Source: Candidatus Avelusimicrobium gallicola
GTDB taxonomy: Bacteria; Elusimicrobiota; Elusimicrobia; Elusimicrobiales; UBA9959
Assembly: GCA_020722185.1 (NCBI GenBank)
Contig: DYLH01000012.1
Location: forward strand, 1-47,010
Reading direction: 5' to 3'
Length of the DNA: 47,010 nt
Each line of letters starts with the position of its first letter. Positions within the stretch are counted from its first letter, which is position 1. Position numbers and translations under genes: made by a program. The notes under the pieces are model-generated. The model was not told the origin of the DNA, did not search any database, and saw nothing but the letters and a program-made list of their open reading frames with translations. Below, one piece after another: positions 24,769-32,852 of the stretch.

Positions 24769-25983
24769 ATGATTCAAAAAGTAAGGCTTTCAGTGAGATC
24801 TTCAATAAAGGACGGGATGTGTTGGGCGGCTATGTTTGGCTTGGCCGAAAATTATGCCGTGCCTTTTGCCATCAATTTAGGAGCATCAAGTTTTGTAATA
24901 GGCGTTTTGCGCTCATTGCCGGTATTTATCTCATCCATAGTTCAAATTTTTACAGAGCTGTTTGTTTACTACTTTAATAGTTGTAAAAAAGTGGTTTTCT
25001 GGTCTGTTTTTTTGCAGGCATTTAGCCTTCTCTTTGCTTCAATCTCCGCTTTTATCCCGACCAAATACGCTGTGTGGTTTTTCCTATTATTTATGATTTC
25101 CTATTCTTCTTTTGGCGCCCTTTCTTCAGCGCCATGGTTTACTCTTATGGGGGAATATCTCCCTTCAAATAGCCGCGGTCGCTTTTTTGGTTTTAGAAAT
25201 AGGCTAATAGCTATCTCTTTCTTTTCAGCTGGTTTTATAGCCTCAGTTTTTCTAAATTATTATGGCAAGAATATAATGGCCTTCTCTATTATATTTCTAT
25301 GCGCGGCGATATTCCGCTTTGCTTCAGCGCATTACATAACTTTTATGTATGAGTCCCACAAAAAATTTCATATACCTAAAACATTTTCAGGCCTTTTTTT
25401 GCCTTTTTCATTTAAGGAAGAAAATAAACAGTTTCGAGCCATTTTTATGGCTATTTTTCTCCTTTTATCTTCCACATATATTGCTGCCCCTTATTTCAGT
25501 ATCTATATTCTCAAGGATCTTAAATTTGATTATGTCAGGTATTTAATTCTATCAAGCATAGGACAGTTTCTCATATGGTTTCTTGCAAAGAACTGGGGTG
25601 AGATATTAGACAGGCGCGGATCCCTGTTCGTGTTAAAATATGCATTTATTCTTATTCCTGTGGTTTCACTGCTATGGCTTTTAAATAGGAACTTTTATTA
25701 CCTTTTGGCTGTTGAAATTTTTTCAGGAATTGCCTGGGGCGCTTATGCGGTGGGCAGTACAACTATAGTGTATGAGTACATAGAACCCTCTTTAAGAACC
25801 AGATACAATTCCCTGCTGATTTTTTTTACATCATCAGCGCAATTTTTTGGCTCTCTCATAGGAGGCATCCTTTACGATTATCTAGAGCAGTTTTACTCTC
25901 ATCCTTTCATCTTTATTCTTGGGATATCCACTCTTGGTAGGTTTTTAGCCCTTTATAGATTCAAGAATATACAAGATAAATAG
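24769..25983 (+). CDS. Major facilitator superfamily transporter
   Basis: This 404-residue, mostly hydrophobic protein has about twelve membrane helices and a central loop near residue 195-215. The stretch SNSRGRFFGFRNRLI resembles the conserved loop 2-3 region of MFS proteins, and GILYDYLEQF sits near the last helices. The substrate cannot be told. A TATAAT (24755-24760) ends only eight bases before the ATG and no Shine-Dalgarno is seen, so the transcript may be nearly leaderless. It is divergent from the WD40 gene. Confidence 0.82.
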   Translation: MIQKVRLSVRSSIKDGMCWAAMFGLAENYAVPFAINLGASSFVIGVLRSLPVFISSIVQIFTELFVYYFNSCKKVVFWSVFLQAFSLLFASISAFIPTKYAVWFFLLFMISYSSFGALSSAPWFTLMGEYLPSNSRGRFFGFRNRLIAISFFSAGFIASVFLNYYGKNIMAFSIIFLCAAIFRFASAHYITFMYESHKKFHIPKTFSGLFLPFSFKEENKQFRAIFMAIFLLLSSTYIAAPYFSIYILKDLKFDYVRYLILSSIGQFLIWFLAKNWGEILDRRGSLFVLKYAFILIPVVSLLWLLNRNFYYLLAVEIFSGIAWGAYAVGSTTIVYEYIEPSLRTRYNSLLIFFTSSAQFFGSLIGGILYDYLEQFYSHPFIFILGISTLGRFLALYRFKNIQDK

Positions 25984-26000
25984 GGTTTCCTGAAAGACCC

Positions 26001-26029
26001 TTGACAAATCAAGTATGCTAAATTAAACT
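26001..26029 (+). promoter_or_regulatory. Consensus-like sigma-70 promoter before the secreted unknown
   Basis: TTGACA (26001-26006), a 17-base spacer and TAAACT (26024-26029) precede an AAGGAGG site and the ATG at 26054. The perfect -35 is the best in the window. Confidence 0.7.
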
Positions 26030-26053
26030 TGTATTGTGGTTTAAGGAGGATTT

Positions 26054-26941
26054 ATGAGAGGTATTATTTTATCTTGTCTTATTTTTTTACTGGCGTCTTT
26101 TTCAATGTCTCAAGAATTTGAAGAAAGACTTTCCTCAATTGGCAAAGAGGAGTTGAGTCTTCCATCCCCATCTTTTGAAGCTGAAAATCAATATGCTGAG
26201 GTTGAGAATTTTTTCAAATATTTTGATTCAGCTGTAAATCTGGAAGAATTGTCTCCAGAAAGTCCAGCATATACAAAATCCATTTCAAGATCGGCTTCTA
26301 TCTATTCCATAAACCTTGACGAAATCAAGAATCAGTATTTGAAGGGCCCTATATTCTTCAAAACTTCAAAAGGTACCACTGTCTATGTGAGTGCCTCTAA
26401 ATCGTCAAATTGTCCAGATCTCTCTTCAAAATGCGCTGATAAAGAGAAGTTTTTTATGATTCTTACAACTTCAAGGGGAGAGACTTTTTTCATAAGAGCA
26501 ATGTCAATAGTTAATTGGGGATTCTTGATGAGCGGATCTAAGACTGTTGTCATAGACGGAGAAAAGTATACAGCTAAAGTATATGCTAATGCCTCTTCCC
26601 CTGAAAAAAGCAAGCTTGAAATAAAGGGACCTTCTGGCGCTGTGATAAGCTCTTCTCTGGATAAGCTTGGGCAGGCTCTGGCCGCCAATGCTATGCAAAT
26701 AAAACTGTCAAAAACATATAAATTGGCCTATGGAAATGAAATTGTTCAAACTGGCGGAGGCAATGCCAAATTTACTCAAAATACGCTTTTGCTTTTGATT
26801 CCTTATCCAGTTCAGGATGCTTCGTCTTATTTTCTCATAAAAACTGCTGACATAAAACCTACGGGAAGCATATTCCCCTCTATGGAGCCAAATTATATTT
26901 TCAAGAAAGTTGGATCTACTCTGGAGATATTGGAGAAATGA
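26054..26941 (+). CDS. Secreted protein of unknown function
   Basis: I do not recognise this 295-residue protein. It has a signal peptide (about 1-19, ending SMSQE). An acidic region follows, then an IKNQYLKGPIFFKTSKGTTVYVSA segment with cysteines at C.DLSSKC that could pair. Later there is a beta-rich part rich in Ser, Gly and Lys (VVIDGEKYTAKVYA, SKLEIKGPSGAVI). No catalytic motif or membrane anchor is evident. It has its own strong promoter and AAGGAGG site, and it converges with the TRAP operon. It is probably periplasmic. Confidence 0.6.
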   Translation: MRGIILSCLIFLLASFSMSQEFEERLSSIGKEELSLPSPSFEAENQYAEVENFFKYFDSAVNLEELSPESPAYTKSISRSASIYSINLDEIKNQYLKGPIFFKTSKGTTVYVSASKSSNCPDLSSKCADKEKFFMILTTSRGETFFIRAMSIVNWGFLMSGSKTVVIDGEKYTAKVYANASSPEKSKLEIKGPSGAVISSSLDKLGQALAANAMQIKLSKTYKLAYGNEIVQTGGGNAKFTQNTLLLLIPYPVQDASSYFLIKTADIKPTGSIFPSMEPNYIFKKVGSTLEILEK

Positions 26942-26972
26942 GATTCTAACTTACGGTTTTTCTTTTGCCTTT

Positions 26973-28223
26973 TCATATCCCGATTAGGTTGGGGAAGTAT
27001 GTTATTAGAATTAGAACAGCTGAAGTTATCAACCAGAAAGGCAAAATACTCTTATAAATTTCCCCAAGAGGTTTTTTGAAACGCCCGGAGGAAAGGAAAA
27101 GATTTATTCCAAGCGGAGGCGTCATATATCCAAGCTCTAGGTTTACTAGAAAAATTATCCCAAGATGAATCGGGTCTATACCATAATTGACAGCCACTGG
27201 CACTATCAGTGGCACCACAATAACTATGGCTGAAAAAATCTCTATCATATTTATCATCAGTATGAAAAAATTGAGAAAAAGCAAAAAGAATAATTTACCC
27301 GGTATGAAATTATGTATTATCGAGAAAAGTTTTTCTGGTATCTGTTCATCTATTAAATAACTGGTGAATCCAAGCGCGGCGCCAAGCACGGCAAAAATGG
27401 CGCCCACCAGCTCAAGGCTTTTCAAAGATATAGAAGGCAAATCTTTATATACATCTACTTCTTTCTTTATAAAGCATTCCACAATTACCACATAGAAAGC
27501 CATAATTGAGGCTGCCTCTGAGGCCGTGAAATATCCGCCATATATACCACCAACTATAAGAAATGGCAGCGGCAATTCCCACGCGGAGTCTACAATTGCA
27601 GAAAATATTTTTTCCTTTCTTATTTCTTGCGTGTTTATCCCGGTTTTGAGCGCTTTTAGCCATGCAAATATGTAAAAAGCAGCCATTAAGATTAGTCCGG
27701 GGATGATAGCCTTTTTGAATAGAATATTGAGATCCAGTTTCCCAACTATGGCATAAAGTATTATTGGAAGGGATGGGGGAAATAGCAGTCCAAGACTTCC
27801 AGTGGATGTGACAAGTCCAAGTGAAAAAGATTCATCATATTTTTGCGCCTTAAGTATCGGATATATCAATCCGCCCAGAGCTATTATTGTTACCCCAGAA
27901 GCCCCGGTAAAAGCGGTAAATAGCGCTGCCGCCGTGAGACTTGCTATGGCAACTCCGCCTGAAATAAATCCAAACATAGCTCTTGAGAGATTTAGCATTC
28001 TTTCTGGAGCTTTGGACGCGGCAAGCAAATACCCTGCAAAGGTAAATAGAGGTATGGATATAAGAGACGGCATGCTTTGAAGCCTCATAAGTTCTATTAT
28101 AGGGGCTGAAAAATCAATGCCGGAAATATAAAAAAGAAAAAAAGTAGCTATTGCTATGACTGCAAAAATAGGGGCGCCAACTAAGGTTGAAAAAAGTAAA
28201 AAAAGTGAAATTGTCAGTTTCAT
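26973..28223 (-). CDS. dctM: TRAP transporter large permease, DctM family
   Basis: This 416-residue integral membrane protein has about twelve helices typical of the DctM/ion transporter superfamily large subunit. Family segments visible include PSLISIPLFTFAGYLLA, TAFTGASGVTIIALGG and the GYMTPPLGINLFL near the end. It uses a Na+ or H+ gradient to import the ligand handed over by DctP. It is the last gene of the ridA-malQ-tatT-dctPQM run, two bases after dctQ. Confidence 0.93.
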   Translation of the reverse strand: MKLTISLFLLFSTLVGAPIFAVIAIATFFLFYISGIDFSAPIIELMRLQSMPSLISIPLFTFAGYLLAASKAPERMLNLSRAMFGFISGGVAIASLTAAALFTAFTGASGVTIIALGGLIYPILKAQKYDESFSLGLVTSTGSLGLLFPPSLPIILYAIVGKLDLNILFKKAIIPGLILMAAFYIFAWLKALKTGINTQEIRKEKIFSAIVDSAWELPLPFLIVGGIYGGYFTASEAASIMAFYVVIVECFIKKEVDVYKDLPSISLKSLELVGAIFAVLGAALGFTSYLIDEQIPEKLFSIIHNFIPGKLFFLLFLNFFILMINMIEIFSAIVIVVPLIVPVAVNYGIDPIHLGIIFLVNLELGYMTPPLGINLFLSSGRFKKPLGEIYKSILPFWLITSAVLILITYFPNLIGI

Positions 28224-28225
28224 AA

Positions 28226-28720
28226 TTATTGTTCTGTTTTAGTTTGTAGAAGCATTTTATTAAAAAAATGAAAAGAAGATAGGAAGAAGCTAATAGGCAT
28301 ACATAGTTGAAGAATAAATGCCCTAACTTCCAATCCAAAAGCTGAGAAAGCTATAGATACACTTTCATATTCAGCTTTGACAAAATATAGGGAGGACAGG
28401 AAAAGAATAGAAGAGGCTAAAAAGGCGCAGAAATATGCCGATTTTTCAAAAAATATTAAACTTTTTCCTTGAACTTTTTTAGATAGCAATTCAAGAGCAA
28501 AATGAGATCCTTTTTGGCTTACATATGCTACTGAGAACATAGCTGTGTTTAAAACAAGATATCTTAAAAAAGTGTCCATCCACATCAGGCCTGAATTGAA
28601 AAAAAATCTCAAGAAGAACTGTAAAAATGACAGAAATGTCATCGAAAATAAAAGTGAAAGCAGAACCGCTTTTTCAAATAAGTCAATTTTTCTTTCTGTT
28701 AGAAGCAGGAATTTTTTCAT
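28226..28720 (-). CDS. dctQ: TRAP transporter small permease, DctQ family
   Basis: This 164-residue membrane protein has four helices, as is normal for DctQ, which supports the large permease. The conserved early motif region is modified here as FFFNSGLMWMDTFLRYLV. It overlaps dctP by 4 bases and precedes dctM by 2, consistent with fixed stoichiometry. Confidence 0.88.
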   Translation of the reverse strand: MKKFLLLTERKIDLFEKAVLLSLLFSMTFLSFLQFFLRFFFNSGLMWMDTFLRYLVLNTAMFSVAYVSQKGSHFALELLSKKVQGKSLIFFEKSAYFCAFLASSILFLSSLYFVKAEYESVSIAFSAFGLEVRAFILQLCMPISFFLSSFHFFNKMLLQTKTEQ

Positions 28721-29703
28721 TTTTTCTCTTTTTTAAGGTATGACTCTATCTTTTCAAGCAGTTCTTTTTTGTAAACTTTTCCAGATAGATTTTTTCTAGC
28801 TTCTTCTCCCGCTTTTTTCAATTCTGCTTCATCTAAAGTTGATGGTTTTAGAAAAATAATCCCTTTTGATTTGAGAGTTTCTATGGCTTTCAGATTCTCT
28901 TTTCTTGAAATTTCATTTAAGGCTTTAAAATGTTTTTGTGCCAAATCAAGAAGTATTTGAGCATCTTCTTTGCTTAGCTTATCAAATGTTTTCTTACTTA
29001 AAAGTATTGCTCCACTTGCATTTGTTATTGGTATATCCAGAGCGTATTTCATCTTTGAATACCATTGAAGCGGTATGATTGTATTTGGTGTCCCATAAAC
29101 AGTATCTATCATCCCAGTTTGAAGGGAAGTCATAACATCTGTTATTGAAAGTGGAATGAGATTTGCTTTAAAACTTTTAAAGGTTTCTTGAGCTATTGGA
29201 TCTCCTTCCCACAGCCACATCTTTGATTTTGAAAAGTCAGATAGTTTTTTTATTGGATTTTTTGAAAAAACATAGACAGTTCCGACTTCGCTATATCCAA
29301 GCAAAATAAAGCCTTTTTTTAAAAATGTATTTTTTAATTCCTCATTGAAGGCTGAATAAACTGAATCTATTTGAATAGAATTTGAGAAAAGGAAAGGGGC
29401 ATCAAGAACTCGTATCTCAGGAGCAATTTCTCCAAGCCCAAAGCCAGTGAATCCAGCCGCATTTAGCTGGCCTATTCTTATTTTTCTTACAATATCTTTT
29501 TCATCGCCGCTTATACCGCCAGAGTAAATTTTCAAAGACACTCTGCCTGAAGTTTTCTCTTTTACCTCGTCGGCAAATTTTCTCAAGGTTCTAGTCCATG
29601 AAGTGCCTTCAGGCGCAAGGGTGGCAAATTTTATAACTGTGGACGCGTGAGCATTTAAAGAAAACAAAATGAGTATAGCAAAGAAAATTTTAAAAATAAT
29701 CAT
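28717..29703 (-). CDS. dctP: TRAP transporter substrate-binding protein, TatP/DctP family
   Basis: This 328-residue periplasmic binding protein has a signal peptide (1-20) and begins IKFATLAPEGTSWTR, a DctP hallmark. The motif that usually carries the ligand-binding arginine (KIRV or similar) reads KMWLWEGDPI at 161-170, so the arginine that grips carboxylates appears missing, as in the TatP members paired with TatT. The following YGTPNT is conserved. It overlaps tatT by 14 bases. The ligand is probably not a simple carboxylate. Confidence 0.88.
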   Translation of the reverse strand: MIIFKIFFAILILFSLNAHASTVIKFATLAPEGTSWTRTLRKFADEVKEKTSGRVSLKIYSGGISGDEKDIVRKIRIGQLNAAGFTGFGLGEIAPEIRVLDAPFLFSNSIQIDSVYSAFNEELKNTFLKKGFILLGYSEVGTVYVFSKNPIKKLSDFSKSKMWLWEGDPIAQETFKSFKANLIPLSITDVMTSLQTGMIDTVYGTPNTIIPLQWYSKMKYALDIPITNASGAILLSKKTFDKLSKEDAQILLDLAQKHFKALNEISRKENLKAIETLKSKGIIFLKPSTLDEAELKKAGEEARKNLSGKVYKKELLEKIESYLKKEKK

Positions 29704-30517
29704 TTTTTTTCTCCTTTAAGGCGATAGTTTTTTGTTTTGCGATTTCATCAAAAAAACGCTCTTTTGAATTCTCATTTCCTGAAGAGATAATTTCGTCAAT
29801 TAAGTCTTGAAAAAGCTTTTCATCCTGAGCGTATATGGCATAGGTTCTGGCAAACATATACTTGTTTAGAAGAAAAGATTTGCCATCTCCTTGAAGAGAT
29901 TTTTCAAAAAGCATTTTAGCTTTTTTAAGATCTCCTCCCATAATAGCTGGTTTTGAGGCGTATATTGAAGCCAGTATAGAGTATATGGCATTGTGAAAAT
30001 AAGAAGAATTTTTTTCTTCCAAAATCATAGCTTGCGTTTCTGTGTCTAAGAGCATAACGCTGTTCTCGCTATCAGATGGATTGAGGCTTATTAAGGCGCT
30101 TTTGCAGAAGGTATTCCAGAAAAGGGCGGGAGTGTTGTTTTTGTTTAGTCTTTTTTTATCAAGTTTTCCATTTTTAAATATTTTCTTTTTTTCTAGCAGT
30201 TTTGTCGAATAATTTATTCCTTTCTTATAAAATGTTTCTGCCTCTTGAGGATTTGATTCTTCAAGGAATGCCCAAGCATATCCACAAAAACCTATGGAAG
30301 CATTCAAGAGAAGTTTTTCATCTTCTTCTTTGGCAATCAAAATCTCCATTAGCTTTAGATTGGCGGGGAGAGATTGTCTTGAATAGTCCAGATCCTTTTC
30401 GCTAAATACTGAAGTCATCCCATCGTCTATTATAGAGGAAACAGACTTCACTGCCATTTTATCTATGGAACATGAGGAAAGGATTGCAAGAGATATAGCT
30501 ATGTATGCTTTTTTCAT
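29690..30517 (-). CDS. tatT: TRAP-associated lipoprotein TatT
   Basis: This 275-residue protein has a lipoprotein signal with lipobox LSSC (Cys16). The rest is helical with degenerate TPR-like repeats, for example FCGYAWAFLEESNPQEAETFYKKGI and ASIYASKPAIMGGDLKKAKMLFEKSL, given here by FCGYAWAF and MGGDLKKAKMLFEKSL. The last is a recognisable TatT signature. TatT forms a TPR ring that binds the substrate-binding protein in spirochaetes. The position upstream of dctP and the lipid anchor fit that role. Confidence 0.85.
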   Translation of the reverse strand: MKKAYIAISLAILSSCSIDKMAVKSVSSIIDDGMTSVFSEKDLDYSRQSLPANLKLMEILIAKEEDEKLLLNASIGFCGYAWAFLEESNPQEAETFYKKGINYSTKLLEKKKIFKNGKLDKKRLNKNNTPALFWNTFCKSALISLNPSDSENSVMLLDTETQAMILEEKNSSYFHNAIYSILASIYASKPAIMGGDLKKAKMLFEKSLQGDGKSFLLNKYMFARTYAIYAQDEKLFQDLIDEIISSGNENSKERFFDEIAKQKTIALKEKKNDYF

Positions 30518-32070
30518 CTTCTATTTTTAGAAAGTTCCTTTACAAATCTTATAGTTTCTTCATTCTTTTCCATGAATTTTTCTGCATTATCTTTAATCCT
30601 GTAAGACCAGTTGTGCGAGCCAACAGTATTTGGCTTGTTGATTCTTTCCTTGGATGCTATTATATCTTGAATAGGGAAAACTACAAAGGCAGAATTTGCC
30701 TTAAACGCTTTTTCAAGCACTTTATTCTTTGCCGACTTATATGAATGCGGTAAAGGTTCTTTCTTTTCGCAAATCATCTCCCAAAAAAGTTTTTTTTCTT
30801 TTGTTTCCACTTCTTCCCACCACAGGGCCATTGGTTCATTGTCATGTGTGGATGTGGTGGCAAGCGAGAGATAATCAAAATCCTCTGATCTTTTGTAAGA
30901 GCTATCTTTGTTTTTCTCCCAACGCAAAACCTTGTATCCGCAGACATCCAATTCTTTCAAAACCTTTGGCACATATTCAGGTATTACGCCAAGATCTTCT
31001 GCTATTGGAAGCATAGGAGAAGCCGATATAATGGCTTTAATAAAAAGCCGACCTCTTTGCTCCTGTTTCTCTTCGCCTTTGATGTCAAAGTCTGGTTTGA
31101 TACTTTTATCGTGGGGAATTACCCATGTCCTGAAAAAGCCAACCATATGATCTATTCTGAATATATCATAGAACTCAGAAAATTTTTTTACCTTAAGTCT
31201 CCACCATTCAAAATTATTCGAGAGAACATTTTCCCAGTTATATGACGGCAATCCCCACTTCTGCCCGTCAGCGCTGAAAGCGTCTGGCGGAGCGCCTGCC
31301 TCTAAATCTATTCTAAAATCGCCTATTCTGCTCCATACATCAGCGCTTTCTTGATTTACCATGAAAGGTAAATCTCCGAAAAATTTTATGTCGTATTTAC
31401 GGGCAAGTTCCCTAGCGCTTTTCCATTGTTTATCTATTTCCCACTGAATATATTTGAAATAATCTATCTGTTGTGAATTCTCTTTTTCAAATTTTTCAAG
31501 AGCATCTTTATCTCTATTTTTGTATTTCTCATCCCACTGTGTCCAGCTGGTCCAATTAAAAATATCTTTCATTCGCCTAAAAATAGCATAGTCGTTTAAC
31601 CAGTAGCCATTGTACCACTTATAGTCATCAAATCTTTTTTTTAGCTGAGGATCGTTTGCGCAGATTTCTTTGAAATGCAAATATTGTTCCCAGAGCAGTA
31701 AAAATTTTATTCTTTTTATGGCATCGTAATCTATCCAGTCTTTTTTTCTCAAATCTTTTATCTCAGCTTTGAATTCTTTTGATGAAATTTTACTTTCAAT
31801 ATTCGGAGAAAGATTTTCAATATCTTTTATGGATAAATATATCGGGTCTATGGCAAAAGCTGTCATAGATGTGTAAGGACAATTTGTATTTGGTGGCATC
31901 TCATTTATGGGTAGAATCTCTATGACATCAAGCCCCATCTCTTTGGCGACAATTATCCATTCTTTAAGCGATGCTATGTCTCCACACCCAAAGTCGCTTT
32001 CCGAATTCATTGAAAAAAGCGGGAGAAGTATTCCACTGTGTCTTGAATTTAAAAGGGGATGTTTCTTCAT
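30514..32070 (-). CDS. malQ: 4-alpha-glucanotransferase (amylomaltase)
   Basis: This 518-residue GH77 enzyme moves alpha-1,4-glucan segments between maltodextrins. The three catalytic acids are visible: nucleophile D307 in FRIDHMVGFF, E358 in IAEDLGVIP and D410 in TSTHDNEPM. The N-terminal SRHSGILLPLFSM and the GCGD segment are standard. It is embedded between ridA and tatT with 4-base overlaps, an unusual place for malQ. It would process oligosaccharides produced by an amylase such as that at 5639. Confidence 0.95.
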   Translation of the reverse strand: MKKHPLLNSRHSGILLPLFSMNSESDFGCGDIASLKEWIIVAKEMGLDVIEILPINEMPPNTNCPYTSMTAFAIDPIYLSIKDIENLSPNIESKISSKEFKAEIKDLRKKDWIDYDAIKRIKFLLLWEQYLHFKEICANDPQLKKRFDDYKWYNGYWLNDYAIFRRMKDIFNWTSWTQWDEKYKNRDKDALEKFEKENSQQIDYFKYIQWEIDKQWKSARELARKYDIKFFGDLPFMVNQESADVWSRIGDFRIDLEAGAPPDAFSADGQKWGLPSYNWENVLSNNFEWWRLKVKKFSEFYDIFRIDHMVGFFRTWVIPHDKSIKPDFDIKGEEKQEQRGRLFIKAIISASPMLPIAEDLGVIPEYVPKVLKELDVCGYKVLRWEKNKDSSYKRSEDFDYLSLATTSTHDNEPMALWWEEVETKEKKLFWEMICEKKEPLPHSYKSAKNKVLEKAFKANSAFVVFPIQDIIASKERINKPNTVGSHNWSYRIKDNAEKFMEKNEETIRFVKELSKNRR

Positions 32071-32447
32071 ATCAACTCTACAATGGCTTCTATCTCAACT
32101 AATGCTCCTTTGGGCAAAGCCTTTACTTCCACTGTGGCTCTTGCTGGCGCATTTTTGTTAAAAAAATGAGAGTAAACTTCATTCATTCTGGCAAAAAGAG
32201 AAAGATCTGTCATAAAAACAGTTGTTTTAAGAGTATTTTCTAAAGAGGTGCCAGCCGCCTTGGCAATAGATTCAAGATTTTTAATGGCAGCTTCTGTTTG
32301 TTCCTCTATGGTTTTAGGCATTGATGAGGTCTTTGGGTCTATAGGTAATTGTCCGGAAATGAAAAGAAGTTTTCCGCTTTTGACCGCCTGAGAGTATGGT
32401 CCTATGGCTTGTGGCGCTTCTTTGGTTTCTATAATTTCTTTCATCAA
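32067..32447 (-). CDS. ridA: RidA family reactive enamine/imine deaminase
   Basis: This 126-residue protein matches the RidA (YjgF/YER057c/UK114) family in length and motifs: PQAIGPYSQAVKSGKLLFISGQLP near the start (cited as AIGPYSQAVK and FISGQLP), then NLESIAKAAG and RATVEVKALPKGALVEIEA, with the key arginine at RATVEV. It hydrolyses 2-aminoacrylate formed by PLP enzymes. It overlaps malQ by 4 bases. Confidence 0.95.
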   Translation of the reverse strand: MMKEIIETKEAPQAIGPYSQAVKSGKLLFISGQLPIDPKTSSMPKTIEEQTEAAIKNLESIAKAAGTSLENTLKTTVFMTDLSLFARMNEVYSHFFNKNAPARATVEVKALPKGALVEIEAIVELI

Positions 32448-32459
32448 TCCTCCCTAAAA

Positions 32460-32657
32460 TTACAAATTCTTTTTGTCTCGGATAAAATTTTCAAAACTTC
32501 TGTCATAGGTTTTTTCGCCTGCTTTTGTGAAAAAACATCCGGGAATTTCATTGCGTTCTCTGTGATATGCTACACATTCACAGCAGATTCCTTTTCTTGG
32601 ACATGGCTCATATGTACAAGCGCAGGAAGAGTGATTTTCTTTTTTCTTGCATTCCAT
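32460..32657 (-). CDS. Small cysteine-rich protein, DUF6485 family
   Basis: This 65-residue protein holds nine cysteines, mostly in [18 protein letters not shown], followed by [14 protein letters not shown]. That pattern matches DUF6485, a conserved small family in anaerobes. Metal binding is likely from the cysteine spacing but unproven. An AAGGG ribosome site precedes the ATG. It is twelve bases upstream of ridA and probably heads that transcript. It is easily missed because of its length. Confidence 0.8.
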   Translation of the reverse strand: MECKKKENHSSCACTYEPCPRKGICCECVAYHRERNEIPGCFFTKAGEKTYDRSFENFIRDKKNL

Positions 32658-32852
32658 AAATCATACCCTTATATTAAGCACAAGAGAAAGGCTAGGTTTC
32701 AAATATCTCATTTATACCACCACAATACTATTATAAAAAATTGCTTCAAACCAAAACAATGATAATGATTTAAAATGATTTAATGAATCTTGAAAGATTG
32801 TGTTCATATTCATATAATTTCTATCGGTATAAATTTTTGCGGTGGAGGAAAA

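Noticed and set aside
30505-30744. Plus-strand ORFs opposite malQ, tkt, dnaE and other genes
   Set aside because: They lie wholly antisense to well-supported genes, lack ribosome sites and known motifs, and have shadow-like composition.
32761-32790. Fur-box-like GATAATGAT stretch upstream of the Mur ligase
   Set aside because: Only one and a half units match and the sequence is generally A/T rich, so chance is likely. No iron genes follow.
32790-32852. N-terminal extension of the Mur ligase from the ATG at 32790
   Set aside because: The 21 extra residues are unlike the family, while a TTG with a strong GGAGGA site begins exactly at the conserved core.
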